64,000 nucleotides of DNA from Prevotella merdae (GCF_900290275.1 NZ_LT985324.1:124733-188732); one strand, 5' to 3'. Positions 7,724 through 18,167 are shown, counted from the first letter of the stretch. Notes: generated by a model not told the origin, from the sequence alone. Numbers and translations are program-made.

Positions 7724-9851
7724 CCTCCTTGCCCTGCTGCCCCTTGCCCATGTCAAGGCGTGCATATCCGAAGGCCACTTGCACAACAGCTATATGTTCT
7801 CGGTATTCCACCGCAATGCCCTGACCTATGGCCCTGCCTATCTATACTCCATTGACCGCTATTGGCAAAGCTATACTGGCAACGACGGCCCAAGTGGTAC
7901 TACATACTACAAGTGGAACAGAGAGGAGATAATGAAGACAGCAAGCAGCAAGGGCGACCGCGAGATGATGGCATATCTCACGCTGTTAAACCGCTATCTT
8001 AACATCAGCGAAGCCTATGCCACCGACGCTTGGGATTATCCCACAAAGCAAGAGATGGCAAGCAGACGCAGCACGCTTTCTGGCATCATTGCCGCATCCA
8101 AGGCCTACAGGGGCGCAAGGCTGCGTGCACAGTACGTGCTGCTGCAGATGCGTGCCAATATGATGCTGGGTAACCACAGTGCCAACATAGCCCTATGGAA
8201 CGCTACGGCATGCAAAATGGATCAAAGCCAGTGGCGCGACGCCATGCGCAACATTTATGCCCGTGCCTTGCTTAAGAGCGGACAGCGCACACGTGCTTGC
8301 GACATCTATGCCGAGCAAGGCGATGTACGGTCGATTAAGGCTGTAATGAAGAACTATCGCAGTCTGGCAGGAATCAAGTCGGTATTTGCCAAGAACCCCA
8401 ACGCTCCCACACTTGTATATCTTGTACAAGACTTTGTGAATAATTTTCAGGAAACACTCGACCAAAAGCCCGAAGAGCTTGCTAGCGACGAATGGTTTAG
8501 TCTGATCGACGCCAAGCGGGTGTTGCGCAAGGACGCATTGGCCTTTGTGCAGTTTGCCATTAACGCTGCCGACAACAAGAGGGTTAAGTGGCCCAGCTTG
8601 TGGCTCGCTGCCGCAAGCATGACCAATTATCTTATGGGCAACTACGAGCATGCCTTTGTTGAAGCCGAGAGGGCTGTAAATGCCGAAGGCACACAGCGCA
8701 TGCGCGATAATGCACGTGCCATACGCCTACTTGTGTCCACATGCTGCAACAAGCCCAATGACGAATATACTAGCTTTCTGCTTGCCGAGTTCGGGTGGCT
8801 CGACAATAAGATAAAGGAGGAGCGTGCGAGTGACGGCGAATACTTCAACCATTATACCGACGTTAAGGACCGTGTGGTGCACATGGGTCTGGAGCCTCTG
8901 TTCCGTGGCGTGGGCATGGACAATGCGGCGCTTGCCCTATGCGCCATGATGAGCGCCGAGAACAAAGACCTCTTAATGGTTGAACAAAGGAACGCAGAAG
9001 ATTCGTTCGACGAGAACTATAATATGGTGTATGGTCCGTGGGACGAGTATTTCTGCAAGATGGACAGTCTGACAGCCGACCGCCTTGCCAACTACTACAA
9101 GTATCTAACAACAGCGCACAGCAATGCCTTTGAGACATACTGCGTACAGAACACCTATCATGACGCCGACTACTTTAACGACCTGATAGGTACCAAGCTA
9201 ATAGCCGAGGGACGCTTTGCCGACGCCATACCCTATCTAAGAAAGGTGCCAACATCGCTGCTCTCGAAACAGCTGATAAGCGTGTTTGCTTCAAAACGCC
9301 ATTTCGACACGCCACGATGGTTTGGCAAGCAATATGTTGACGACGGTTACGAGCCGGTAAAGGTTAGTCGCAACGCCAAGCTCGACTTCTGTATTGACAT
9401 GACCTCGCGCCTAAGCCAATACAGTCTGGCACGCGAGGGCAACGACAAGCAACAAATGGCTTACGACCTTGCCGTGCGCTACTATCAGGCCTCGTGCTAT
9501 GGTGACTGCTGGTATCTTACCCACTACTATCGTAGCGTTATGGATTCGGCACGCTCGTGGGAGAAGGATTTTGCAGCCGAAACCGTTAAGTATCTCAATG
9601 TGGCAAAGCAGAGCAACGACATGCGCTTGCGCTACAATTCGCTTTATGCCTTGGCGTTTGTGCCAGTAGAGCCGTGGGCAACAACCGAATACGACGCGAG
9701 CAACGGCTACAATGAGATTCTTGTGCTACATCCACAGGCGGCACAATACCAGGCACTAAACGAACTTGGCATGTTTGCCTTGGCTCATCCAGAGGCAATC
9801 GACGACTACACACGTCGATGCGACGTGCTGCGGCAGTTCAATCAGAAGTAA
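7701..9851 (+). CDS. Large secreted helical-repeat protein of unknown function
   Basis: The 716-residue protein has a Sec signal peptide (about 1-20, ending near VKA before CISEGHLHNSYMF). The rest is mostly helical with many Tyr, Trp, Arg and Ala residues. Recurrent patterns such as RAQYVLLQMRANMMLGN, MRNIYARALLKSGQRTRACDIYAEQGD and MTNYLMGNYEHAFVEAERAVNA look like TPR-type helical pairs. I recognise no catalytic motif. It starts inside the end of the lipoprotein gene (23-base overlap), which suggests translational coupling, and it is followed 57 bases later by the LTA-synthase-like gene. A role in envelope or surface-polymer maintenance is inferred from these neighbours only. Confidence 0.7.
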   Translation: MRRFLIYSLLALLPLAHVKACISEGHLHNSYMFSVFHRNALTYGPAYLYSIDRYWQSYTGNDGPSGTTYYKWNREEIMKTASSKGDREMMAYLTLLNRYLNISEAYATDAWDYPTKQEMASRRSTLSGIIAASKAYRGARLRAQYVLLQMRANMMLGNHSANIALWNATACKMDQSQWRDAMRNIYARALLKSGQRTRACDIYAEQGDVRSIKAVMKNYRSLAGIKSVFAKNPNAPTLVYLVQDFVNNFQETLDQKPEELASDEWFSLIDAKRVLRKDALAFVQFAINAADNKRVKWPSLWLAAASMTNYLMGNYEHAFVEAERAVNAEGTQRMRDNARAIRLLVSTCCNKPNDEYTSFLLAEFGWLDNKIKEERASDGEYFNHYTDVKDRVVHMGLEPLFRGVGMDNAALALCAMMSAENKDLLMVEQRNAEDSFDENYNMVYGPWDEYFCKMDSLTADRLANYYKYLTTAHSNAFETYCVQNTYHDADYFNDLIGTKLIAEGRFADAIPYLRKVPTSLLSKQLISVFASKRHFDTPRWFGKQYVDDGYEPVKVSRNAKLDFCIDMTSRLSQYSLAREGNDKQQMAYDLAVRYYQASCYGDCWYLTHYYRSVMDSARSWEKDFAAETVKYLNVAKQSNDMRLRYNSLYALAFVPVEPWATTEYDASNGYNEILVLHPQAAQYQALNELGMFALAHPEAIDDYTRRCDVLRQFNQK

Positions 9852-9908
9852 CGATGAGTGAATAACAATTAAATAAAAAACAAACAGAAGAAGAAAAAAA
9901 ACATTATT

Positions 9909-11759
9909 ATGTGGCAAAGACTGAAATATCTATTGTCTGAATTTGTTGTGGTGTGGGCATATTTTGTGCTGCAGAAACCCGTGTTTATGATGTGCAACGC
10001 GTCAAAGCCCTATGCCCTTGCCGATTATCTGAGCGTAGCATGGCATGGAGCCTGGCTTGACGCCACCACAGCCGGCTATCTTACGGCCATACCTTTCCTG
10101 CTGCTGTTGGTGTCGGTGTGGTGGAACAAGTTGCCCTTGCGCAAGATACTTACACCTTATTATATAGTGGTAATGTTGCTTGTGTCGACAATCTTTGTTG
10201 CCGACACGTCGCTCTTTGCCTTTTGGGAGAGCAAGCTCGACGCAACTGTGTTTGTGTATCTCGACTCGCCCAAGAATGCGGCAGCCAGCGTTTCCACATT
10301 GTATATAGTGCTGCGCGTGCTTTACATCGTGGTTCTAACGGCCCTGATGTCGTGGTTGCTATGGCGTCTTACGCCCTGCAAGCTGCAAGCCGTGTTGGGT
10401 TGGGGTAGGCGTATGCTTGCCACGGTGTGTGCCCTGCCCGTAGGCGGTTTGCTGTTCTTGGTTATCAGGGGAGGCATCAGAGTGTCTACACAGAATGTGG
10501 GAACCGTGTATTTCAGCAGCGACCAGTACCTCAATCTGTCTGCCATCAACCCCGTGTTCAACATGTTTGCCAGCATGGAGTTTCAGAAGAAGTATGAGGA
10601 CGAGTTCCGCTTCTATCCCGACGAGCGCCGCGCCCAGCTAATGCAAGGCCAATACCTTGTAGCCGACACAGCCACAACAGCTGTACTCAACACCAAGCGC
10701 CCCAACATCCTTGTGATATTTATGGAAAGTTTTGGCGCCACAATGATTGAGCGTCTTGGCGGAGCCAAGGGAGTGGCGCCCAATCTCGACCGCCTGTCGC
10801 GACAGGGAGTGTTCTTCAGCAATCTGTATGCAAGTAGCTTCCGTACCGACCGAGGCACGGTTTGCACCTTTAGCGGCTATCCAGGGCTGCCAACATTGTC
10901 GATAATGAAGGTTCCGCGCATAGCCAACAGTATGCCCAACATTGCCCATTCGCTTGCCGAGGCTGGCTATCAGACCGACTTTCTTTATGGTGGCGACATC
11001 AATTTCACCAATATGCGTGGCTATCTGCTTGCTGGAGGATTCCAGAAGCTAACGTCGCAAGACGACTTTACGATGGAGGAACGCAACTATGGCAAGTGGG
11101 GTGTGCCCGACAACCTTACCTTCGACCGCCTATTCAATATGCTGAAGGAGCGTGAGGGCAGCAAGCAACCGTGGTTCACGTCGTTCCTTACACTAAGCAG
11201 TCATGAGCCGTTTGAGGTGCCGTTCAGTAAGTTCGAGGACGACCATTTCAATGCCTTCGCCTATACCGACCACTGCATAGGACGCTTTATAGAGCGATTC
11301 AGCAAAACACCGCAATGGGCCAACACCCTCATTGTATTGCTGCCCGACCACGGCATTCCATATCCAAAGCAAGGCGAGCGATTTGCCCCGCACTTCTTCC
11401 GTATACCGATGATTTGGACCGGAGGAGCTGTGGCCAAGCCAATGGTGGTGGACAAGATAGCCAGCCAAACCGACTTGGCAGCCACGCTTCTTGCACAGCT
11501 CGGCATAAGGCACAACGACTTTGAGTTCAGCCGCAATGTGCTCGACGCCTCTTACACACGTCCGTTTGCTTTCTACACCTTTGTCAATGGATTCTGCTAT
11601 CTCGACAGCACCGGCGTAAGCGTATACGACAATGTGGCAAACCGCGTGTTCTACAACGAGCAGCCATCGGGCAACAGCCAGCGTGTGGCTAAGGGCAAGG
11701 CAATATTGCAGACCCTATACGATAGGGTAGGGGCCATAAATAGTGGCAAATACAAATAA
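9909..11759 (+). CDS. LTA-synthase/MdoB-like membrane phosphoglycerol or phosphoethanolamine transferase
   Basis: The 616-residue protein has about five N-terminal membrane segments (within 1-180) and then a sulfatase-fold domain outside the membrane. Motifs of the LtaS/MdoB family are present: NILVIFMESFG (about 265-275; the Glu is a metal ligand), FRTDRGTVCTFSGYPG (about 308-323; Thr is the expected nucleophile), LLPDHG (about 476-481; Asp-His metal ligands) and the PHFF...IPMIW segment that follows. Enzymes of this family transfer phosphoglycerol or phosphoethanolamine head groups onto surface polymers or glycans. The exact acceptor in Bacteroidetes is not established. Last gene of a three-gene operon that ends in a terminator. 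Confidence 0.87.
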   Translation: MWQRLKYLLSEFVVVWAYFVLQKPVFMMCNASKPYALADYLSVAWHGAWLDATTAGYLTAIPFLLLLVSVWWNKLPLRKILTPYYIVVMLLVSTIFVADTSLFAFWESKLDATVFVYLDSPKNAAASVSTLYIVLRVLYIVVLTALMSWLLWRLTPCKLQAVLGWGRRMLATVCALPVGGLLFLVIRGGIRVSTQNVGTVYFSSDQYLNLSAINPVFNMFASMEFQKKYEDEFRFYPDERRAQLMQGQYLVADTATTAVLNTKRPNILVIFMESFGATMIERLGGAKGVAPNLDRLSRQGVFFSNLYASSFRTDRGTVCTFSGYPGLPTLSIMKVPRIANSMPNIAHSLAEAGYQTDFLYGGDINFTNMRGYLLAGGFQKLTSQDDFTMEERNYGKWGVPDNLTFDRLFNMLKEREGSKQPWFTSFLTLSSHEPFEVPFSKFEDDHFNAFAYTDHCIGRFIERFSKTPQWANTLIVLLPDHGIPYPKQGERFAPHFFRIPMIWTGGAVAKPMVVDKIASQTDLAATLLAQLGIRHNDFEFSRNVLDASYTRPFAFYTFVNGFCYLDSTGVSVYDNVANRVFYNEQPSGNSQRVAKGKAILQTLYDRVGAINSGKYK

Positions 11760-11769
11760 AGCATTTCTT

Positions 11770-11805
11770 AAGGAGAGGGGATTAACGGCATCCCTTCTCC
11801 TTTTT
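11770..11805 (+). terminator. Rho-independent terminator after the LTA-synthase-like gene
   Basis: A 13-bp stem (arms 11770-11782 and 11790-11802, one G-U pair) with a 7-base loop is followed by a T run, 11 bases after the stop codon. Confidence 0.85.
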
Positions 11806-11930
11806 ATATTATATAATGTATATATACAAAAAAAAGCCGTTTTATGTTATATTGTAGATATAAATGTAATATCTTTTATTATTTATCGAAAAAATACAAT
11901 AAAAACTACTAATTATTAACGATTTTATTT

Positions 11931-11938
11931 TATCTTTG
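11931..11938 (+). promoter_or_regulatory. Bacteroidetes -7 box upstream of the secreted adhesin-like array
   Basis: TATCTTTG matches TAnnTTTG. The leader to the ATG at 12090 would be about 145 bases long and AT-rich. It contains an 18-bp direct repeat at 12012-12057. No clear -33 TTTG is seen. The rest of 11806-12089 holds no gene. Confidence 0.55.
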
Positions 11939-12011
11939 CGCTGTAATAAGTGAGAGTAGGACAAATTTAGTTTGTTTATACCCCCAGATTAGCTAAAATA
12001 TTAATTGTAAA

Positions 12012-12057
12012 TACAAATTGCTCAATACAACTTTGTTGCTACAAATTGCTCAATACA
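12012..12057. repeat. Perfect 18-bp direct repeat in the 5' leader
   Basis: TACAAATTGCTCAATACA occurs at 12012-12029 and again at 12040-12057 with a centre-to-centre spacing of 28 bp. It lies between the putative promoter and the ATG at 12090, so it would be in the transcript leader. Confidence 0.85.
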
Positions 12058-12089
12058 TAGTTTATAACATTTTTTAATTATTATCTTTT

Positions 12090-15000
12090 ATGAAGAACAA
12101 CTACATCTTAGCGTTGGCTTCGGCGTTCTTCTTTTTCGGTTCGGTTGGTGTCAAGGCACAGACCATCCTCGACGAGGATTTTGAAACTGAGAATACAGAT
12201 GCCGAAAACAACATCACCCGTCCAGTGGCGGTTGAAGAAGGTTGGACCACAATCGACTCCTATTCAGGAAGCGAGTTGCGTTACAATTGGTCTAACTATT
12301 ATTCTGACAAAGGCACAATTGGCGGCAAGCATGTTGCTATGTGCGACGGTCCTATAAGCGCCGACTTTGCTCCAGAAGCTGCCAAGCCACGTGAGGAGAT
12401 TCTGCTTTCGCCAGAACTCGACCTCAACAACACCTATCAGTTGAGCTTCGACTGGAAGGTTTCGCCAATGGCAGCCACAGCCAAGAGCATGTACGACCTT
12501 CAGGTTAGAGTTGTGGTAGACGGCGATGTTGCCAATGCCGAGACAATATTCTCTATCCAGAACAAGGAAGACCTTAAGGAGAGCGGCGTTAGCGAGTGGC
12601 CTCTTTCTACATGGGACACACACACTAGCAAGCTCGACCTAAGCGACTGGAAGGGCAAGAAGATTAAACTTGCTTTCGTTTACAAGATGTATACTACTAT
12701 TGCCAACATTGTTTATCTTGACAATGTTAAGGTAAAGAAGTTTACTCCTGCCACATCGCCTGTGGCCAAGCTCAACAAAACCACTTACAGCTATGGCGAT
12801 GTTTACATCGGCGAGAAGTTCTACTCGGATGCCTTCACCCTTACCAATACCGGTTTGAAGGGTCTGCAGATTACAAGTGTGGACCTGCCTGAGGGCGTAG
12901 GTCTTACTATCGACCCATCTGCTGTAAATCTCGACAAGGCCCAGTCGGTTAAGTTTAATGTCTCTTATACTGCCTCGATTACATCATCTGCCACACCTAA
13001 GGTTGTGCTCCACACCAATGGTGGCGACCTTACCATCAACCTTAAGGCAAACAAGAAGATGGCTCCCGACGGACTTACCGAGGAGACATTCGAGGTAGCC
13101 TTCCCGCCAGCTGGTTGGCAGAACGACGGATGGTCTAAGTCGAATGGCGGTCTTGAGGGCGACGTGTCGGTTTATGCCTCAGGTTCATATCGCGACCAGT
13201 ACATCACATCGCCACGTCTCGACCTTACCAAGGGCGGAAAGGTGCAGTTCTCTTACTATAATCAGTATGATACCGAAGAGACCGATGAAGATGGCAATGG
13301 TGTAGCACAGAGCAACGACATCACACTCGACCTTTCTACCGATGGCGGCAAGACATGGAAGGCCGTTTGGACATTCGACTACAAGAAGGGCACTTACGGC
13401 GAGACTACTACAGTAGATCTTGGCACAGCTACCGACAACTCGTACGTGCGCTGGCACAATACAGCCATTAAATCTAACGACGGTGATGTAGATCCTTACT
13501 CTTCGTTCTATCTCGACCGTGTGTTCCTCCCTGCACTATATGGACAGGAAGGCACTCCGTTTGCAGCTATTCTTGTGGCTCCTGCCGACAGTCTTACAAA
13601 TGTATACAACCAGAACATCGAACTTAAGTGGGGACCGGCCCTCTTTGCCGAAGGCTACAAGCTCTATGTAGGTACATCAGAGAATGTGTACAACGTTGTA
13701 GATGGTCTCGACCTCAAGGACGCCCTGTCTTATACATTGGCTACAGCCGAGTACGAGACAATGTACTACTGGAAGGTTGTTCCTTACAACGAGAAGGGTG
13801 CCTCGACACAGGCTACAGTATGGCACTTCACCACACAGAAGGACGCTTCTACATCCGAATTCCCATATACTCAGGACTTCAGCGGTGTTAGTACCGATCT
13901 GCCAACAGGCTGGATTTCTACCAACACCACACAATACGCCAACCGTAGCTGGAGCGTGCTCAAGGACAAGGGCACACCTGCTCCTTGCCTCTTCAACATG
14001 TGGCTCGACAAGGGCAACCAGGCATTTGTAACCACTCCAGAGTTCAAGCTTCCTACCGACAAGAATATGTCTATCTCGTTCGATTGGGTTGACTGCCATC
14101 CGGTAAACGCCAAATTCGACCAGCTGGGCAACGCCAAGAAGCAGAACACAGAGGGTGCTCCTACAACCGTTACATTCGAAGTGTTGGTAGACGGCGCTTG
14201 GAAGCAGCTCTCTTATATCTCACAGGGTCTCGACGAGGATGTTGATCCTATCTATTGGATTAACGAGAAGATAGACCTCTCGGCTTATGCCGGCAAGACA
14301 GTACAGTTCCGCTGGACTCACACAGCCAACAATGGCAACGACAACGGTTGCGGTCTCGACAACGTGGTTATCGAGGAGAACGTAAGCGACAAGGCCGTAT
14401 TCAACAAGGAAGGCTGGAACGCTGGCAAGGCGAACTATAACAAGGGCACCAACTCTGGCGACATTTTCACTATCCAGAACAAGGGCGAGCAGGCGTTGAA
14501 GGTTAAGAGCGTAAGCTTCGCTACCGACAACTTCGCCTCTTCTATAACTCCGGGCACAGAGATTGCAAAGGGCGAGTCGCTCACATTCTCGCTCCAGTTC
14601 TATGCCAAGGACGTGCAGTCTACCGTAAACGACAACATGACCGTTACATTCGAGAGCGGCTACTCTGTACAGTTCCCTGTTGAGGGTACAGCTCTTGCAA
14701 GCGACGTGCTCTACTACTCGTTCGAGGACAACGACCTCGACTACAACTGGACAACCGACTTCAACCTTATTGATGTTGACCGTTCAGCCACAGTTCCATT
14801 CAATTGCTATGGCACCGAGTTCCCGTCAAATAATGGCGTTTACGCATTTGCAGTGGCTTACGAGCGTCCCGACCACAAGAACGTGGCTCCTATCTCTGGC
14901 GACGCATTCATTATCCCTGGCTCTCCGCTCAACGAGACAACCAAGGGCGACAACTGGATTGTGTCTAAGAAGCTCACAGCTACAGCCGAGTCGGAGTTCG

Positions 15001-15476
15001 ACTTCTACGCTCGCAACTGGGAGAGCAAACAGAGCATCCTGCCTTCAGGTCTACACAGGGTAGAGGTGCTTGTTAGCGAGACCAGCAACACCGACCGCAA
15101 CTCGTTCAAGACTGTGCTCAACCAGCAGGAGATACCATTGCTCGACCACGAAGACTGGAAGCATTACACAGTTAACCTCTCGGCTTATGCTGGCAAGGAC
15201 ATCTATGTTGCCGTACGCGACTACACAGAGAGATATGCTCTGGCTGCGTTCTACGACGACTTCACCTTCTCTCATTTCGACAATGTTGCCACTGGCATCA
15301 AGTCGGTTCAGAACGCTGTTTCGGCTGCCGACGCTGTGGCTGTATACAATCTTAATGGCATGAAGGTGGCACAGGGCAACGGCATGGCTACCCTTAACGG
15401 CTTGGCAAAGGGTGTTTACGTAGTAAAGGTGCAGACCGCCGATGGTGTTAAGACCATGAAGGTGGCCCGCAAGTAA
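12090..15476 (+). CDS. Secreted multi-module choice-of-anchor-J (cleaved adhesin) protein with T9SS sorting tail
   Basis: The 1128-residue protein has a Sec signal (about 1-24, cut near VKAQ). It then has four modules of the choice-of-anchor-J/cleaved-adhesin type, each with a beginning like DFE/SFE, an internal W-S and a closing YLDNV, FYLDRV, GLDNVV or FYDDF motif: about 26-215, 340-490, 600-770 and 870-1065. Between them are Ig-like segments and a fibronectin-III-like piece near 505-590. The C-terminus (VAVYNLNGMKVAQG then GLAKGVYVVKVQT) fits a type A T9SS sorting domain. Such modules occur in Porphyromonas gingipains and hemagglutinins. It is followed by three similar secreted proteins. 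Ligand unknown. Confidence 0.85.
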   Translation: MKNNYILALASAFFFFGSVGVKAQTILDEDFETENTDAENNITRPVAVEEGWTTIDSYSGSELRYNWSNYYSDKGTIGGKHVAMCDGPISADFAPEAAKPREEILLSPELDLNNTYQLSFDWKVSPMAATAKSMYDLQVRVVVDGDVANAETIFSIQNKEDLKESGVSEWPLSTWDTHTSKLDLSDWKGKKIKLAFVYKMYTTIANIVYLDNVKVKKFTPATSPVAKLNKTTYSYGDVYIGEKFYSDAFTLTNTGLKGLQITSVDLPEGVGLTIDPSAVNLDKAQSVKFNVSYTASITSSATPKVVLHTNGGDLTINLKANKKMAPDGLTEETFEVAFPPAGWQNDGWSKSNGGLEGDVSVYASGSYRDQYITSPRLDLTKGGKVQFSYYNQYDTEETDEDGNGVAQSNDITLDLSTDGGKTWKAVWTFDYKKGTYGETTTVDLGTATDNSYVRWHNTAIKSNDGDVDPYSSFYLDRVFLPALYGQEGTPFAAILVAPADSLTNVYNQNIELKWGPALFAEGYKLYVGTSENVYNVVDGLDLKDALSYTLATAEYETMYYWKVVPYNEKGASTQATVWHFTTQKDASTSEFPYTQDFSGVSTDLPTGWISTNTTQYANRSWSVLKDKGTPAPCLFNMWLDKGNQAFVTTPEFKLPTDKNMSISFDWVDCHPVNAKFDQLGNAKKQNTEGAPTTVTFEVLVDGAWKQLSYISQGLDEDVDPIYWINEKIDLSAYAGKTVQFRWTHTANNGNDNGCGLDNVVIEENVSDKAVFNKEGWNAGKANYNKGTNSGDIFTIQNKGEQALKVKSVSFATDNFASSITPGTEIAKGESLTFSLQFYAKDVQSTVNDNMTVTFESGYSVQFPVEGTALASDVLYYSFEDNDLDYNWTTDFNLIDVDRSATVPFNCYGTEFPSNNGVYAFAVAYERPDHKNVAPISGDAFIIPGSPLNETTKGDNWIVSKKLTATAESEFDFYARNWESKQSILPSGLHRVEVLVSETSNTDRNSFKTVLNQQEIPLLDHEDWKHYTVNLSAYAGKDIYVAVRDYTERYALAAFYDDFTFSHFDNVATGIKSVQNAVSAADAVAVYNLNGMKVAQGNGMATLNGLAKGVYVVKVQTADGVKTMKVARK

Positions 15477-15594
15477 AATATCATCTTTGGATTAATGCTT
15501 TTAAAGGTAATGTGGTGCGCATGCTCCTTGCGGGTTGTGCGCATCCGTTACCTTTTTCCTGTTTTCATCATTCTATAAAAAAGCTAAGTAAAAA

Positions 15595-18099
15595 ATGAAA
15601 TCAAAATTCTACTCATTTACGCTGCTCCTCTTCCTCTTGCTCACGTCTACAGCTTCGTTTGCACAGAAGCGCGATAAGATGCTAAATATCGAGGTCACCA
15701 CCAATGCCGGCATTTCGCTTGCCGGACAGCTGGTTGACGTAGAGCAGACCGATTATCAGCTGCAATATCCAGAAACCACACTCGATGCCGACGGCAAGTG
15801 CTCGCTCAAGGTTTATGCCGGTAACAATAAGGTTACGGTAAAGCGCGACGGATTCAACACAGCTACTGCAACAGTCAATATTGCCGCCAACGAGACTGGC
15901 AAGGACGTAAAGTTGCAGCTCGTAGAGCTTACGCGCGACCCCTTTGCGCTTAACGCCGTTTGCACATACGACGCCTATACTGGCAAGAATCAGGTCAAGG
16001 TTACTTGGAATACCGAGAAGCCTGCATTCTTCGACGACTTCGAGAGCTACGATCCATTCTCTATCAATTTTGGCGATTGGACTGGAATCGATGCCGACCA
16101 TCTAATGACAGCTCCTCTTACTGGCGACTATCCCAACCGTGGTGTCTTCCAGTATGCACAGATAATGAATCCCCTGAAGGTAGACCCTATGTGGTACTAC
16201 GACTATCCTACAATGCGCGCATACAGCGGCAAGCAGTATGTGGGTTTTGTACGCACCAATTCGGGCGAGCCTAACGACGACTGGCTCATCTCGCCTGAGA
16301 TTACTGTTGGTACCGACAACATCCTCTCGTTCTACGCTATGGCTGCCGACAAGTACATCGAGAAGTTTGTTGTCTACATCACAACCCAGACCAACAATCC
16401 TACTGCCGACGACTTTGTACAGCTTACCAAGGGCAATTACGAGACTGCCGACTACAAGAAGAATTGGCAGCTTATGCAGTACGACCTTGCCGAGTACGCT
16501 CAGCAGAAGGTAAAGATTGCCATTCGCTATATTGGCGATGCTGCCAGCGAGGGAGCCTTCATGCTCAAGCTCGACGACTTTTATGTAGGTCAGTCTACAG
16601 CTGTCTCGTATGCTCTCGCTCCTAAGGCCAATCGTGTGGCACGCAACCACAAGTCGCCTGCCAACCCCAACGAGACCTTCGACATCTATCTCGACAATCA
16701 GAAGGTGGGCAAGACCGGCACCTACAGCTATGTGCTGAGCGATGTTGCCGAAGGCACCCACACCATTGGCGTAAAGGCCAACTACATTGCTGCCCAGAGC
16801 CAGCTCGTTACCACTACCATCGAGGTTAGCAAGTCGGCCTACGCCAGCCTTACAATGAAGGTTGCCGCTGACAGCAAGCTCTCAGCCGACGGAACCGTGG
16901 TCAACCTCCTTTCTACCGATAACGGAACTGCCTACCAGGCTACAGTTGCCAATGGCGTGGCAAAGATATTGATGCTGCCTAAGGGCAAGTATACTGTAAA
17001 TGTGGAGAAGGGTGCCTTCAAGGCCTACTCTAAGGAAATAGACCTGCAGGCCGACCAGACTCTCGACATCAATCTTGAGGACGACGTAATAACTCCTTAC
17101 AATATTACTGCCGACATGAACGAAAGTGCCGACGGTATAAGTGTAAAGTTGAATTGGAACCAGATTCTTGGCTTTAGCGACAGCTTCGAGACCTACGACG
17201 ACTTTGCCACAGGACAGTTTGGCGACTGGAAGTCGGTAGACCTCGACCAAACCCCGGTTTATCCTATCGGTCTTGGCTCGACCAGCAACATCGTAACTTT
17301 CCCTGGCTCGGGCGACGCCTCTAATCCTAAGGCCATTGCCCCAATTGTGTTCAACCCTTGGAACACGGTTCCTGCCATGCTTCCTACCGATATGGCTATG
17401 CAGGCTCCCGATGGCAACAAGTACGTGGTGTTCTTCTCGCCCCAGGGCGCTCAGGCCGACAAGTGGCTTATCTCGCCGCTTATCGACATCTACGACGGCT
17501 ACGAGCTTAAGGTTACAGCCAAGAGCTATACCGACATGTACAACGAGAAGATGGAGTTTGCCGTGTCAGAGACGGGCAGCGACAATCCCGACGACTTCGT
17601 AGTGCTGAGCAACGCCCAGAACATTCCGAGCGACCAGTGGACCGTCTATTCTACCGACCTTGCGCCTTATGCCGGCAAGAAGGTTCGCCTTGCTGTTCAC
17701 TACACGTCTACCGACGCCTTCTTTGCCCAGCTCGACCTCTTCAAGGCTGAGCCTGCCGATGGCAGCAATGTGCAGCAGGATTACGGCAACGTGCTCCACT
17801 ACAACATCTACATCGACGGCTCTAAGTATGGCGAGTCTACCACACCGTCGTTCACCATCGACAACCTGCCAGAGGGCAGCTACACCATCGGCATCGAGGC
17901 TGTCTACAAGAACGCCGTGTCTGAGATGGCTACCTATCAGATTGTTGTTAGCGGTATCGATGTGGTTAGAGCCGATACCGACGCCAATGCCCAGGTGTAC
18001 AACCTTGCCGGACAGAAGCTCAACGCTCGTCTGCACGCCCTGCCACAAGGCGTCTACATCGTTAAGGACGCCAACGGAGTAAGAAAGGTTCGCAAGTAA
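15595..18099 (+). CDS. Secreted choice-of-anchor-J protein with T9SS sorting tail
   Basis: The 834-residue protein has a Sec signal (about 1-24, cut near FAQ) and then a carboxypeptidase-regulatory-like domain (about 30-105). Two choice-of-anchor-J modules follow (about 142-330, opening with FFDDFESYD; and about 525-725, opening with FSDSFETYD). A second regulatory-like segment lies between them near 415-500, and there are two fibronectin-like linkers (FDIYLDNQKVGKT and YNIYIDGSKYGES). The tail AQVYNLAGQKLNAR then ALPQGVYIVKD is a typical T9SS type A signal. Same module style and codon use as the preceding gene, 118 bases upstream; probably a surface or released adhesin or glycan-binding protein. 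Confidence 0.83.
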   Translation: MKSKFYSFTLLLFLLLTSTASFAQKRDKMLNIEVTTNAGISLAGQLVDVEQTDYQLQYPETTLDADGKCSLKVYAGNNKVTVKRDGFNTATATVNIAANETGKDVKLQLVELTRDPFALNAVCTYDAYTGKNQVKVTWNTEKPAFFDDFESYDPFSINFGDWTGIDADHLMTAPLTGDYPNRGVFQYAQIMNPLKVDPMWYYDYPTMRAYSGKQYVGFVRTNSGEPNDDWLISPEITVGTDNILSFYAMAADKYIEKFVVYITTQTNNPTADDFVQLTKGNYETADYKKNWQLMQYDLAEYAQQKVKIAIRYIGDAASEGAFMLKLDDFYVGQSTAVSYALAPKANRVARNHKSPANPNETFDIYLDNQKVGKTGTYSYVLSDVAEGTHTIGVKANYIAAQSQLVTTTIEVSKSAYASLTMKVAADSKLSADGTVVNLLSTDNGTAYQATVANGVAKILMLPKGKYTVNVEKGAFKAYSKEIDLQADQTLDINLEDDVITPYNITADMNESADGISVKLNWNQILGFSDSFETYDDFATGQFGDWKSVDLDQTPVYPIGLGSTSNIVTFPGSGDASNPKAIAPIVFNPWNTVPAMLPTDMAMQAPDGNKYVVFFSPQGAQADKWLISPLIDIYDGYELKVTAKSYTDMYNEKMEFAVSETGSDNPDDFVVLSNAQNIPSDQWTVYSTDLAPYAGKKVRLAVHYTSTDAFFAQLDLFKAEPADGSNVQQDYGNVLHYNIYIDGSKYGESTTPSFTIDNLPEGSYTIGIEAVYKNAVSEMATYQIVVSGIDVVRADTDANAQVYNLAGQKLNARLHALPQGVYIVKDANGVRKVRK

Positions 18100-18167
18100 T
18101 CTAAACAATTAAAGAATTCAAGTAATAAAGAATTCAATTAATTCAAAAAAGCAAAAGAAGAGTAAAA

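Noticed and set aside
12012..12057. 18-bp direct repeats as a mini-CRISPR
   Set aside because: Repeats are too short, there is only one 10-base gap, and the position in a leader fits regulation better.
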